This document shows positions 26,107-34,900 of a DNA stretch of 64,000 bases, piece by piece. The notes beneath the pieces were generated by a model. That model was not told where the DNA came from and ran no database searches. It worked only from the letters and a program-made list of their open reading frames with translations. The stretch lies in assembly GCA_963666575.2 (NCBI GenBank), contig CAXXYG010000029.1, positions 78,309-142,308 on the forward strand. The letters are read 5' to 3'. The DNA is from JABMQB01 sp963666575 (lineage in GTDB: Bacteria; Bacteroidota; Bacteroidia; Bacteroidales; Prolixibacteraceae). A program made the translations under genes and the position numbers. How positions within the stretch are numbered: position 1 is the first letter of the stretch; each line of letters opens with the position of its first letter.

Positions 26107-27759
26107 ATGAAAGAAAAATTAAGTGTGATTTTTTATTGCCTTTTAATAATTTGCCTTCCGGTAATGCTGAAGGCTCAACCCATTGAGGTCAAATTTACCG
26201 ATATAACCAACGAAGCAGGCATCGATTTTAAATATAATTTTGGCGATTATTCATATGTAAACATTGTTGAAAGCAGTGGCTCCGGAATTACTGTATTCGA
26301 TTATAATAACGATGATTTAATGGATCTGTATTTGATGAACGGGACTTATCTCGAAGGAATTTCCGATCCTGAAGGGAAAGTGTTTACTGATACTAACAAT
26401 AAATTATATAAAAATAACGGTGATGGGACTTTTACTGAAGTCTCGGAAAAAGCAGGAGTTGATGACCGCCACTGGAGTATGGCTGCCGGGGCAATCGACC
26501 TCGACAACGATGGTTTCCAGGATTTGTATTTGTTAAACTATGGACCCAATGTATTTTACCATAACAATGGTGATGGTACTTTTTCAGATATCACTGATGA
26601 ATTGGGATTAAGAGGGCCTGAAAAATTAAATGGATTTACTAAATGGAGTATTGGCGTTTCTTTTTGGGATTATAATGTCGATGGGCGGATGGATTTAATG
26701 GTAGGGAACTTCCTCGCATTCGATCCGGCTTATGTTTCAACCCAAACCCCCGGAATGATGCCTCACCCATCCGAATACAAAGGGCAGGCTTCCATGTTGT
26801 ACCAACAACAGCCCGATGGTAAATTTGTGGAGGTAACTAAGGAGAATAATTTATTATTTCCCGATTCTAAATGTATGGGTTTAACCGTTTTTGATTACGA
26901 TGTTGATGGAGACTTGGATATTTATCAGGCCAACGATCACCACATGAACTACCTTTTTAGGAACGATGATGGAGTTTATGCCGAAGTTGGTGTGGCTAGC
27001 GGTGTGGCAGCTAACAGCCAGGGTAATCCAACTGGTTCGATGCATGGTACTGTTGGCGATATTGATGGCGATGGTTTAATCGATATTTTGGTAGGTGACC
27101 TGAAATATGGAGCACTGTACAAAAATATGGGCAATGGCCTTTACAAAGATATTACTGAAATGAGTGGTATTGCTGCTGCATTTTCAGGAAAAGGTAGCTG
27201 GGGGACTGCTTTGTTTGATTATGATAACGATGGCGACCTGGATATAATATCATCCAATGGGACGGCCGAAGAACTAATTTTACAATTTCCTTTGCTGCTT
27301 GAAAATGACGGTAATGGGAAATTTAAAGATGTGGGTAAATCGCTGGGAAATTATTTTGCAACAAAACGGTCGGGTCGTGGTTTGGCAATAACCGATTTTG
27401 ATAACGATGGCGATGTGGATGTGATTATTTCGCATGTCGATTTAGAAGGAACTCCTGCCTTCCTTCGAAATGACGGTGGCAATAAAAACAATTGGCTGGG
27501 TGTAACACTTATTGGCGATAATGGAATTGCTTCGGGGGCCGGTGCAACAGTAACAGTTATTACCGGTGAAAAAAAACAGGTATTAGTGAATCAGTGGGCC
27601 ACAGGTTATTTATCAAATAATGAACCGCGATTACATATTGGCTTGGGCCAGAAAAAAAAAATCGACCAGTTAATAGTTCAATGGCCAAATGGCGAAAAGC
27701 AGGTTTTTAAGGATATAACTGCTAATCAATATCTCACTCTTAAAAAGGAAAAATTGTAA
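26107..27759 (+). CDS. CRTAC1-family exported protein (FG-GAP propeller plus ASPIC/UnbV)
   Basis: 550 residues from the ATG at 26107. A GTG overlapping the previous stop is the alternative start. The N-terminal signal peptide ends near LKAQ and there is no lipobox, unlike the paralogue at 13313. Seven calcium-loop repeats are seen (DYNNDDLMDLY, DLDNDGFQDLY, DYNVDGRMDLM, DYDVDGDLDIY, DIDGDGLIDIL, DYDNDGDLDII, DFDNDGDVDVI), then an ASPIC/UnbV domain (NWLGVTLIG, SGAGATVTV, LHIGLG). The two CRTAC1 proteins of this cluster share architecture but differ in anchoring, one lipid-anchored and one soluble. Confidence 0.9.
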   Translation: MKEKLSVIFYCLLIICLPVMLKAQPIEVKFTDITNEAGIDFKYNFGDYSYVNIVESSGSGITVFDYNNDDLMDLYLMNGTYLEGISDPEGKVFTDTNNKLYKNNGDGTFTEVSEKAGVDDRHWSMAAGAIDLDNDGFQDLYLLNYGPNVFYHNNGDGTFSDITDELGLRGPEKLNGFTKWSIGVSFWDYNVDGRMDLMVGNFLAFDPAYVSTQTPGMMPHPSEYKGQASMLYQQQPDGKFVEVTKENNLLFPDSKCMGLTVFDYDVDGDLDIYQANDHHMNYLFRNDDGVYAEVGVASGVAANSQGNPTGSMHGTVGDIDGDGLIDILVGDLKYGALYKNMGNGLYKDITEMSGIAAAFSGKGSWGTALFDYDNDGDLDIISSNGTAEELILQFPLLLENDGNGKFKDVGKSLGNYFATKRSGRGLAITDFDNDGDVDVIISHVDLEGTPAFLRNDGGNKNNWLGVTLIGDNGIASGAGATVTVITGEKKQVLVNQWATGYLSNNEPRLHIGLGQKKKIDQLIVQWPNGEKQVFKDITANQYLTLKKEKL

Positions 27760-27821
27760 TTGCGGCTATTACCAATAGATAAGAAAAATAAAATAGATAA
27801 TAATAAATTAAATTTTTAGAA

Positions 27822-29153
27822 ATGAACAGTCAGTATATAAGTAAAGTGGTGGATCTCACCAATCCTGAAAAAAATGTCATTTATAATATGACACACGACG
27901 AAGCTGTCGAAATTGTCAGGTCGGGTGATGTTGAAGCTGTTCGTAAAATTGATGGCCAGTTTTCACTGGTTTCTGTCGAAGGCAAAACAATTCGTATGGC
28001 ACGTTCTATTGGCAGGCCAATCCGTTATTTTATCGCCAAAAGGCCTGTAGGGCCGCAGTTAGTGATTGCTGAGCGCATCGACGTAATTTATGATTACCTG
28101 AAAAAAGAAGGTATGGACGACCAGTTTCATCCATCGTATACGCGTATGGCTCCGGCGCATTATGTTACAAAAATTGAACTGCTTGGTTGCCCCGACCCAA
28201 ATCCGGTGTACAACAGGTTTTTTACACCCAAGCGGAATAAATACACACCCGATAGTGCTGAACAGATTGGGAAAGATTACATTGGTGCTGTTTATAACGA
28301 AATTAAAAAATGGCTGCAGTACCGCGCCAAAACAGGACCAATAGGAGTAACTTTTTCGGCCGGGATTGACAGCGGATCGGTATTTTTACTGATTTATCAT
28401 GCACTTAAAGAGCTGGGCGAAAGTCCTTCACGGTTAAAGGCATTTACTCTTTCTGTTGATGGCGATGGAGCTGATTTATTACAGGCCCGTAAGTTTTTGG
28501 AAGCATTAAACCTTGAAATTTTTCTCGAACCAATTGAATTGGAATATTCAGCTTTAAACTGGAAAGATGCGGTGAATGTTGTGGAAGATTATAAACCACT
28601 CGATATTCAATCGGCAACCATGAATTTGTCGTTGCTGCAAGGAATTCGTTCGCGTTATCCCGAATGGAAATACCTTATTGATGGAGATGGAGGTGATGAA
28701 AACCTCAAAGATTATCCAATTGAAGAAAATCCTGAATTAACCATACGTAGTGTACTTAATAATTTGATGTTGTATCACGAGGGATGGGGTGTTGAATCAA
28801 TCAAACATTCATTGACCTATTCAGGTGGTTTGAGCCGTGGTTACATGCGTACCTACTCTCCGGCCGATTTATTGGACTTCGAAAGTTTTAGCCCTTATAC
28901 TTTGCCCAATGTCATCGAAATTTCGGAAGGAATTCCTTACATCGATATGACCGATTGGGACCACCAAAAATTATATGACTTAAAAGGGCAGATAGTTTCG
29001 ATGGGTGTAAAAGCAATAACCGGAATGGATATGCCTGTCTTCGAAAAAAGGCGCTTCCAGCACGGCGCAACTTCCAAAAACGATTTTAAGAAACATTTCC
29101 CCGATAGAGATATTACTTATCGGAAAGAGTTTCTTTCAAAGTATGAACTCTAA
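27822..29153 (+). CDS. Asparagine-synthetase-like ATP-dependent amide ligase lacking glutaminase Cys
   Basis: A 443-residue cytoplasmic protein. The C-terminal AsnB-type synthetase domain has the PP-loop VTFSAGIDSGSVF (about residues 176-188, consensus SGGxDS altered to SAGIDS) and DGDGGDENLKDYP (about 286-298). These bind ATP and Mg and adenylate a carboxylate. The N-terminal part (about 20-150) keeps the outline of the class II glutaminase fold (VRKIDGQFSLVSVEGKTIRM), but the sequence begins MNSQ and lacks the catalytic Cys2. It therefore cannot use glutamine in the normal way. Such enzymes (beta-lactam synthetases and lasso cyclases, for example) use other amines. Its stop overlaps the radical SAM start by about 10 bases, so the pair are translationally coupled. 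Confidence 0.83.
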   Translation: MNSQYISKVVDLTNPEKNVIYNMTHDEAVEIVRSGDVEAVRKIDGQFSLVSVEGKTIRMARSIGRPIRYFIAKRPVGPQLVIAERIDVIYDYLKKEGMDDQFHPSYTRMAPAHYVTKIELLGCPDPNPVYNRFFTPKRNKYTPDSAEQIGKDYIGAVYNEIKKWLQYRAKTGPIGVTFSAGIDSGSVFLLIYHALKELGESPSRLKAFTLSVDGDGADLLQARKFLEALNLEIFLEPIELEYSALNWKDAVNVVEDYKPLDIQSATMNLSLLQGIRSRYPEWKYLIDGDGGDENLKDYPIEENPELTIRSVLNNLMLYHEGWGVESIKHSLTYSGGLSRGYMRTYSPADLLDFESFSPYTLPNVIEISEGIPYIDMTDWDHQKLYDLKGQIVSMGVKAITGMDMPVFEKRRFQHGATSKNDFKKHFPDRDITYRKEFLSKYEL

Positions 29154-30096
29154 AAAAGAATTAATTTTATCTGACAAGTGGATAGAGGCTAATCGCGGAG
29201 GGAAAAATCCCGTTGATCCGCGTAAGCCCTACGCTTGGTTGGTAGAAAAAGAATATACCTCTTCAGGAAAAATTGAAGATACAGCTACTATTTTTCTCAC
29301 AAATAACGAATGCAGGTTTAAATGCCTCATGTGCGATTTGTGGAAAAACACAACTGATAAACCGGTTCCTGCTGGGGCAATCCCCGATCAGATTGAATGG
29401 GTTTTGGAGCAAATGCCACCTGTAAAACATTTAAAATTGTACAACAGCGGAAGTTTTTTCGATGAAAGTTCTATTCCCGAAGCCGATTATCCACGAATAG
29501 CTTCTCTCCTCAGAAATTTTGAAACAGTAATTGTCGAAAACCATCCGAAGTTAGTCAACGATAAGTGCCTTCGTTTTCGAGATTTGCTTCAGCCTGAATT
29601 GCAGGTTGCATTAGGGCTTGAAACAGTACATCCTCAAATCCTGCGGAAATTAAACAAACGCCTGAACTTAAATGAATTTAACAGTTCCGTTGAGTTTTTG
29701 ACCAATAATGGCATTCAATCGCGCGCATTTATTTTACTTAAACCTCCATTTATGACTGAAGATGAAGGCATTGAATGGGCTAAAAAGTCCATCGATTTTG
29801 CTTTTGCTGCTGGTGTGGAGTGTTGTATTGTAATTCCGGTCAGGGCTGGCAATGGAGCAATGGATGTGTTGTTTAAAAATGGCGATTTTAGCCCTCCTTA
29901 CATTCAATCGCTTGAAAAAGTATTGGAATACGGCATTGCCTTAAAATTAGGGCGTGTATTTGCCGATGTTTGGGATTTGGCTTTGTTCTCAAACTGTAGC
30001 AAATGTTTGGACCAAAGGAGACAGCGAATTACTTCCATGAACTTAAGCCAACGGTTAGAAGGACAAATTGTTTGTGAATGTACTTCAGGGGAATAA
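29143..30096 (+). CDS. Radical SAM enzyme resembling COG1244/RaSEA-type proteins
   Basis: 317 residues. The radical SAM cluster motif is CRFKCLMC (Cys57, Cys61, Cys64), a CxxxCxxC. Other conserved stretches are KHLKLYNSGSFFDESSIPEA, ALGLETVHPQILRKLNKR and IPVRAGNGAMDVL. The C terminus adds a C-x2-C (CSKC) and a C-x-C (CEC), possibly a second metal site. From memory these features match the COG1244 group, whose archaeal relative RaSEA completes archaeosine synthesis in tRNA after an amide-type ligation. The bacterial members are largely unassigned. It overlaps the AsnB-like ligase gene, so the two probably act in series. The substrate is unknown. Confidence 0.82.
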   Translation: MNSKKELILSDKWIEANRGGKNPVDPRKPYAWLVEKEYTSSGKIEDTATIFLTNNECRFKCLMCDLWKNTTDKPVPAGAIPDQIEWVLEQMPPVKHLKLYNSGSFFDESSIPEADYPRIASLLRNFETVIVENHPKLVNDKCLRFRDLLQPELQVALGLETVHPQILRKLNKRLNLNEFNSSVEFLTNNGIQSRAFILLKPPFMTEDEGIEWAKKSIDFAFAAGVECCIVIPVRAGNGAMDVLFKNGDFSPPYIQSLEKVLEYGIALKLGRVFADVWDLALFSNCSKCLDQRRQRITSMNLSQRLEGQIVCECTSGE

Positions 30097-30160
30097 AGAA
30101 CTCACGGTCCTTCCGTGGATACACATCAAATCAAAATCATTGAAGAATACTACCCTTTAA

Positions 30161-30448
30161 ATGTTTTATTCTGAGGCCTTGGCTGATCCTGCTATTCTGC
30201 CCCAATTAGCAACCTTAAAAATCACCGAAGATGAATTAAATGCTGCCCTTCCTTTAATTTCAAACGTTGAAGTTTCCAGGGCTGAGTTTCGTAAAGAAAA
30301 CGGGGAATCGCAAGTGGCTACAAAAGTAAAAGATACGGCATTCAAAAAAATGGATAAATGAATGAGCAAATTTTATGCTGTGGCACGTATTGCTTTCGAA
30401 GACCAACGCCATCTGTTGGAAATATTGGGTATAGTTGTTATAAGCTAA
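30161..30448 (+). pseudogene. Truncated remnant of a short helical protein family with an internal TGA
   Basis: An open frame of 66 codons (EALADPAILPQLATLKITED) stops at a TGA at 30359-30361. The same frame continues as MSKFYAVARIAFEDQ and then LLEILGIVVIS to a TAA at 30446-30448. From memory this continuous 96-codon frame follows a widespread Bacteroidota protein family whose members read LD-WMS-F-ARIALEDQPQLLEALGI. The TGA sits exactly where the conserved Trp (TGG) is expected, so this looks like a nonsense mutation. An in-frame TAA directly precedes the first ATG, so the 5' part is also lost. It is a decayed gene next to the right-hand flanking repeat. Confidence 0.65.
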
Positions 30449-30465
30449 TCTAAATTAGGAGTGAG

Positions 30466-30488
30466 ACTTAAAGTCGCGCCCCCAATAA
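30466..30488 (+). repeat. 23-bp flanking repeat, right copy
   Basis: ACTTAAAGTC followed by GCGCCCCCAATAA, with 20 of 23 matches to 12957-12979 in the same orientation. It lies 17 bases after the decayed gene. The core GACTT-A-AAGTC is palindromic. Confidence 0.55.
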
Positions 30489-30512
30489 TAATTACTGTTC
30501 GAAGTAATTTTC

Positions 30513-31142
30513 TTAATCAAAATAAACTTCAGTTCGTTCACCTTTGTAATATTCAAACATCATTTTTAGTTGAGGTTCCATGTTACGGGGAGCTGATAAT
30601 TCGGGTATGTTTGATTCATTAAACCAGTTCACATCATCGGTTTCGGAACCGGTGTTAATGGTATCATTTTGTTTTTCACAAAGGATGAATATTTTATAAA
30701 CGTATTCAAAAGCAGGAGGCATACCTTGTTTTTGTTTGTCCATCACAGCTAAAAGTTTTGTGGCTTTTACGGTCAATCCAGCTTCCTCAAAACACTCTTT
30801 TTCGGCGACTTCACGGGGGCTATAATTAATATCGGACCAACCTCCAGGCAACGCCCACTTGCCATCCACTTTTTCCTGAACCAAAAGAATTTGCCCATTT
30901 TCGTTAAAAACCACTGCCCGCACATCGATTTTAGGGGTTTTATACCCGTTTTTTTCTTCAATTACAGGAATGATTTCCGCTATTGGCACGTTAGTCATTT
31001 TTTCCAGCATTTCGAGGCTTATTTCATGTAATTCCTCATAACGTTCTTTATCGTACGAATTGGGTTCAAATTCCAATCCAATTTCGGCCAATGCCTGAAT
31101 ACGTTTTATTTTTTCAAAATAGAAAGTGTTCATTTTATACAT
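30513..31142 (-). CDS. NUDIX hydrolase with N-terminal Nudix_N domain
   Basis: 209 residues. The N-terminal helical region (about 8-60, KIKRIQALAEIGLEFEPNSY) matches the domain found before the NUDIX fold in a group of nucleoside-diphosphate-X hydrolases. The NUDIX box follows (GGWSDINYSPREVAEKECFEEAGL; about residues 112-135 here quoted only in part as KECFEEAGL): the EExG core is intact, while Arg is Lys and the first Glu is Tyr. It probably cleaves a nucleoside diphosphate linked to a small group, such as ADP-ribose. Two ATGs (31142 and 31133) are possible starts. It is separated from the upstream MOSC gene by 69 bases containing a REP-like repeat. Confidence 0.87.
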   Translation of the reverse strand: MYKMNTFYFEKIKRIQALAEIGLEFEPNSYDKERYEELHEISLEMLEKMTNVPIAEIIPVIEEKNGYKTPKIDVRAVVFNENGQILLVQEKVDGKWALPGGWSDINYSPREVAEKECFEEAGLTVKATKLLAVMDKQKQGMPPAFEYVYKIFILCEKQNDTINTGSETDDVNWFNESNIPELSAPRNMEPQLKMMFEYYKGERTEVYFD

Positions 31143-31148
31143 TTTATT

Positions 31149-31190
31149 TTGCGCTCCTTTGTGCCTCCTTTGTCTTCTTTGCGGTTAATT
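31149..31190. repeat. REP-like dispersed repeat, degenerate copy
   Basis: A run of CTCCTTTGTG, CTCCTTTGTC and CTTTGCGGTTAA units. It resembles the block at 31873-31947 on the other side of the MOSC gene and the CTTTGTG/GGTTAA repeats common in many bacterial intergenic regions. Confidence 0.4.
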
Positions 31191-31211
31191 TGTTTTTGAA
31201 GATAGTTCAAA

Positions 31212-31847
31212 TTATAAAAACTTTTTTTGAAGGTCTTTTTTGCAGCTTTCTGCCAGGTTTTTATCGTTTAGTGCTTTTTCTATTAGCTTTTTATTTGGTT
31301 CATTGGTGTATAAAAGAATAAAAATTTCTTTTATGGTCAGTGCTTTTGCATTTTGTTCAATCAAAGACAAAGTATCCCATTTTTTGACTAATCCTTCTTT
31401 AAGAATCCGCACATAAACTCCGGCATACCCATATTCCACAAATTGTTTTACCATTTTCTGTGTGCCAAACCGAACACCTAATTTAAAACATGGTTGCCTT
31501 GGCTGTGTCACTTGGATTTTTGTTTCGCCTACTTTAAAAATATCTCCTATTCGAATTTGAGTTTCATCCAAACCTTCAACGGTAAGGTTTTCACCAAACA
31601 TACCCCATTGCCAATCGAGAGTTGGGTACAGGTTTTTCCAATATGCATAATGTTTTTCTGAATAAAGGTAACATGCTTTATCCTTCCCACCATGGTAACG
31701 CCTGTCAATTACATGGTCATTTTTTACATCTTCCAAACCTAAAAACAGGGGATTTTCAACCGGGTATTTATATATTCCGGTTGAAACTTCTTTTCCTCTC
31801 CAGATAATGGTTTGAGGTTTTGCTATATTGGTTGAAATGATTTTCAT
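31212..31847 (-). CDS. MOSC-domain protein (YiiM-like)
   Basis: About 211 residues from the ATG at 31847 (MKIISTNIAKPQTI); an upstream in-frame start has no support. The MOSC fold landmarks of the YiiM subgroup are present: DRRYHGGKDKACYLYSEKHY, GMFGENLTVEGL, IRIGDIFKVG, VTQPRQPCFKLGVRFG with the conserved Cys, and YGYAGVYVRILKEG. YiiM-type proteins bind molybdenum cofactor and reduce N-hydroxylated bases and similar compounds. A C-terminal helical tail follows. It lies between two REP-like repeats. A link to the NUDIX gene downstream is possible but not evident. Confidence 0.88.
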   Translation of the reverse strand: MKIISTNIAKPQTIIWRGKEVSTGIYKYPVENPLFLGLEDVKNDHVIDRRYHGGKDKACYLYSEKHYAYWKNLYPTLDWQWGMFGENLTVEGLDETQIRIGDIFKVGETKIQVTQPRQPCFKLGVRFGTQKMVKQFVEYGYAGVYVRILKEGLVKKWDTLSLIEQNAKALTIKEIFILLYTNEPNKKLIEKALNDKNLAESCKKDLQKKFL

Positions 31848-31872
31848 AATTTTTTTATGTGATTGCAAAATA

Positions 31873-31947
31873 AGAACTCTTTGTGTTTATTAATGCCTTC
31901 TTCGAGAACTCTGTGGTTAAGTGATTTTACCACAGAGAACACAGAGT
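31873..31947. repeat. REP-like dispersed repeat with a perfect hairpin
   Basis: CTCTGTGGT (31909-31917) and ACCACAGAG (31929-31937) form a 9-bp perfect stem with an 11-nt loop, followed by another CACAGAG. It lies between the MOSC and LacZ genes. The hairpin could act as a processing or termination signal. Confidence 0.5.
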
Positions 31948-31988
31948 TTTACACCCAGGAATAGAGAAAATTTAATTAGTATTTATTA

Positions 31989-34900
31989 CTAATAACTTGA
32001 TTCCAGTAAAAATGAATATTCAAAATTACCCGGTTTAATTTGGTATTTTTCCATTGGCAATGCCCTTGAAGGTGTCCAGGTATCGTTGCCACCAACACCC
32101 ATTTGAATCAGGTCGATGTTGACAGTGATAAAATCATTTTTTGGTAATTCATTTGGGTGTAATGCTTTTTCCAATTGGTCGACGGTCCATGGCACAGCAC
32201 TCATACTTAAATGTTGTTTGCCCGTAACTTTTATACCTGAGTCGGTCCCTTTAAAAGCCATCCATCGTATGCCGGTTCGATTGGCATTTTCCTGAGGTTT
32301 GATATATGGCGTAATAAATTTATCCAGGGGCATTTTAAAAAGCCCTACCCAAACACCATCCACTCGGTCGATGTAGTTTTCGTGAGGGCCCAATCCAAAC
32401 CACGAGATGTTGTTCAGTGTATTAGGGATTTGCATTTTTAAGCCTACTTTTGGAATCATAGGTAAGTCAGAATCCATATTTACCGAGGCATCAACTTTTA
32501 TTGTCCCGTTTCCTGAAACGGTAAGATTATTAATCCATTCAACTTTTCCATCCAAAATTGAATGAGTAATAATGACCTGTTTTTCTGATGTTGAAATATC
32601 TTCCAATAAAACAGAAGCAACTTTCCTATTTGTTTGCGATGTTAACCATTCCTTGAGCAATTCATGTGTAACACCACCCCGGTTATCATTATCGGTTTGT
32701 GCCCGCCAAAATGAAGGTGCCAAACCGTTTCCTGAGATCAGAGTTATTCCATTTTTTGTCCAGTTCGAAATAAGGCCTTTTTGTTTATCTATTGTCAGGC
32801 TAAAATTTGTCCCTTCTAAAATCAATTGTGAAGCATTGTTTTCAGAAATTGAAATAGTTTCAATATTGTCAATTTTAACTGTTGAAACTGAATTAGACGA
32901 GGGTGATTTAAATTGTCCAAAAGCAACCTGGTGCCCAGCATCTGCCCAGTTTGATTTTTCTTTAAGTACAAAATCAATTTTTACAAAATATTCAGTTGCT
33001 GGTTTGGGTTCAGCTATCTTTTTAAGTGGAAGCGAAAAAGAATATGTGTCGCCTGGTTTTACTGAAGGAACATCCATACTTCCATTTTTTATTGAAAGGC
33101 CATTTGCAGTTAATTCCCAGATGATCGAATAATTATTCAGATTCAGAAAACTATTTCTATTGATTGCTTCATAGGTAAATGTATTCAGGTTTTTTGCCAA
33201 AATGGCTACTGGCTGTTGCACCTGTTTTATTTCGAAAAGCCCGGGTTTTGGTGTGTGGTCGGGGAATATTACGCCATTGATACAAAAGTTGGCATCGTTA
33301 ATCGGGTCACCATAATCGCCACCATAGGCCCAGAATTCATCTCCGTTAGCATCTTTTTTTACAATACCCTGGTCCATCCAATCCCAGATAAATCCACCGG
33401 CAATTCGTTTTTGAGAGCGGAAAACATCCCACAGTTCTTTAAAATTACCTGTTGAATTTCCCATAGCATGGGCATATTCCGAGAAAATAACGGGTTGATT
33501 ATTGCCTTTAAGGCCGGCTACTTGTTTTGCCATATCGGGAGTTGGGTAAAAACGCCCCCACATATCAACCCAGTCCTGGTCAACCGGATTGGCTTTTAGC
33601 GTAACTGAACGGTTGGGGTAGCCTTCTTCATCGGAGCTGATGTAACCGGGTTTTCCGGGGTTTCCCAGCGCCGGTTCATAATGGATGGGGCGGGTGAGGT
33701 CGTAATCCCTGATCCATCCGGCCATAGCGGCATGGTTAGGACCACGCCCCGATTCATTTCCCAACGACCAAATAATAACCGATGCATGGTTTTTATCACG
33801 TTCAACCATACGAATTCCGCGTTCCATAAATGCATGGTTCCAATCGGGTTGGTTTGTTAGATAACCTCCCTGTCCATGTGTTTCAATGTTGGCTTCATCC
33901 ATTACATATAAACCATATTCATCGCACAGGTCATACCAAACCGGGTCATTTGGGTAATGACAGGTACGTACCGCATTAAAATTAAACTGTTTCATTTGAA
34001 TAACATCAGCCAGCATATCTTCGCGGCTTACTACCTTGCCATTATATTGGTTGTGGTCGTGGTGGTTGACACCATAAATGGTAATGGGCTGGCCATTAAT
34101 TAAAAATTGGCCGTCTGAAATTTCGACCGAGCGGAAACCAATTTTAGTGCTTTTGGCTTCAAGCACTTGCCCGTTATTATCTTTTAAAGTAAAAACCAGT
34201 GTATAAAGATTGGGTGTTTCGGCTGTCCATTTTTTAGGATTTGTAATGGTTGCCTGCATCAAAGCAAATTTTACGTTGTCGAGGCGGGGGTATTGTTCAT
34301 TGATTATTTCAGCCACATTTTTGGTGAGAGGTTTACCTAAGACTGCTTTCCCATTGGTATCAAATAACATGGCTTCCAACAAATAACCTTCAATATCCCG
34401 ATTGGATAAATTTTGGATTTTTGGCCTGATTTTTATTAAGGCATCTTCGTAATCGTTATCAAGTTGTGTTTGAATAAAAAAATCGCTGATGCGGACTTTG
34501 GGTTCAGCTAATAACACAACTTCGCGGTGAATTCCGCTTAAACGCCAATGGTCCTGGTCTTCGAGGTAAGAACCATCGCTCCAACGGTATACTTTTACAG
34601 ATACATTGTTTTTCCCTGCCTGTAATTTATTGGTAATATTAAACTCCGCAGGTAAACGGCTCCCCTGGCTATAACCCACAAACTGCCCGTTGACCCAAAC
34701 GTAAAATGCAGAACTTACTCCACCAAAATGAAGTGTTACATTCATTCCGTCCCAATTTTCGGGAATTGAAAATTCGCGCTGGTAGCAGCCTACCGGATTG
34801 TCGGCAGGATCGATAAATGGAGGATTTACTACAAATGGGTAGACTATGTTGGTGTAAATGGCTGTTCCATATCCATTAAGTTCCCAATTAGATGGAACAT

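Noticed and set aside
30097..30160. Terminator after the radical SAM gene (CACGG/CCGTG hairpin at 30103-30117)
   Set aside because: The stem is only 5 bp and no T-run follows.
31909..31947. CTCTGTGG hairpin as an insertion-sequence end
   Set aside because: No transposase gene and no target-site duplication seen; a REP-like repeat is more likely.
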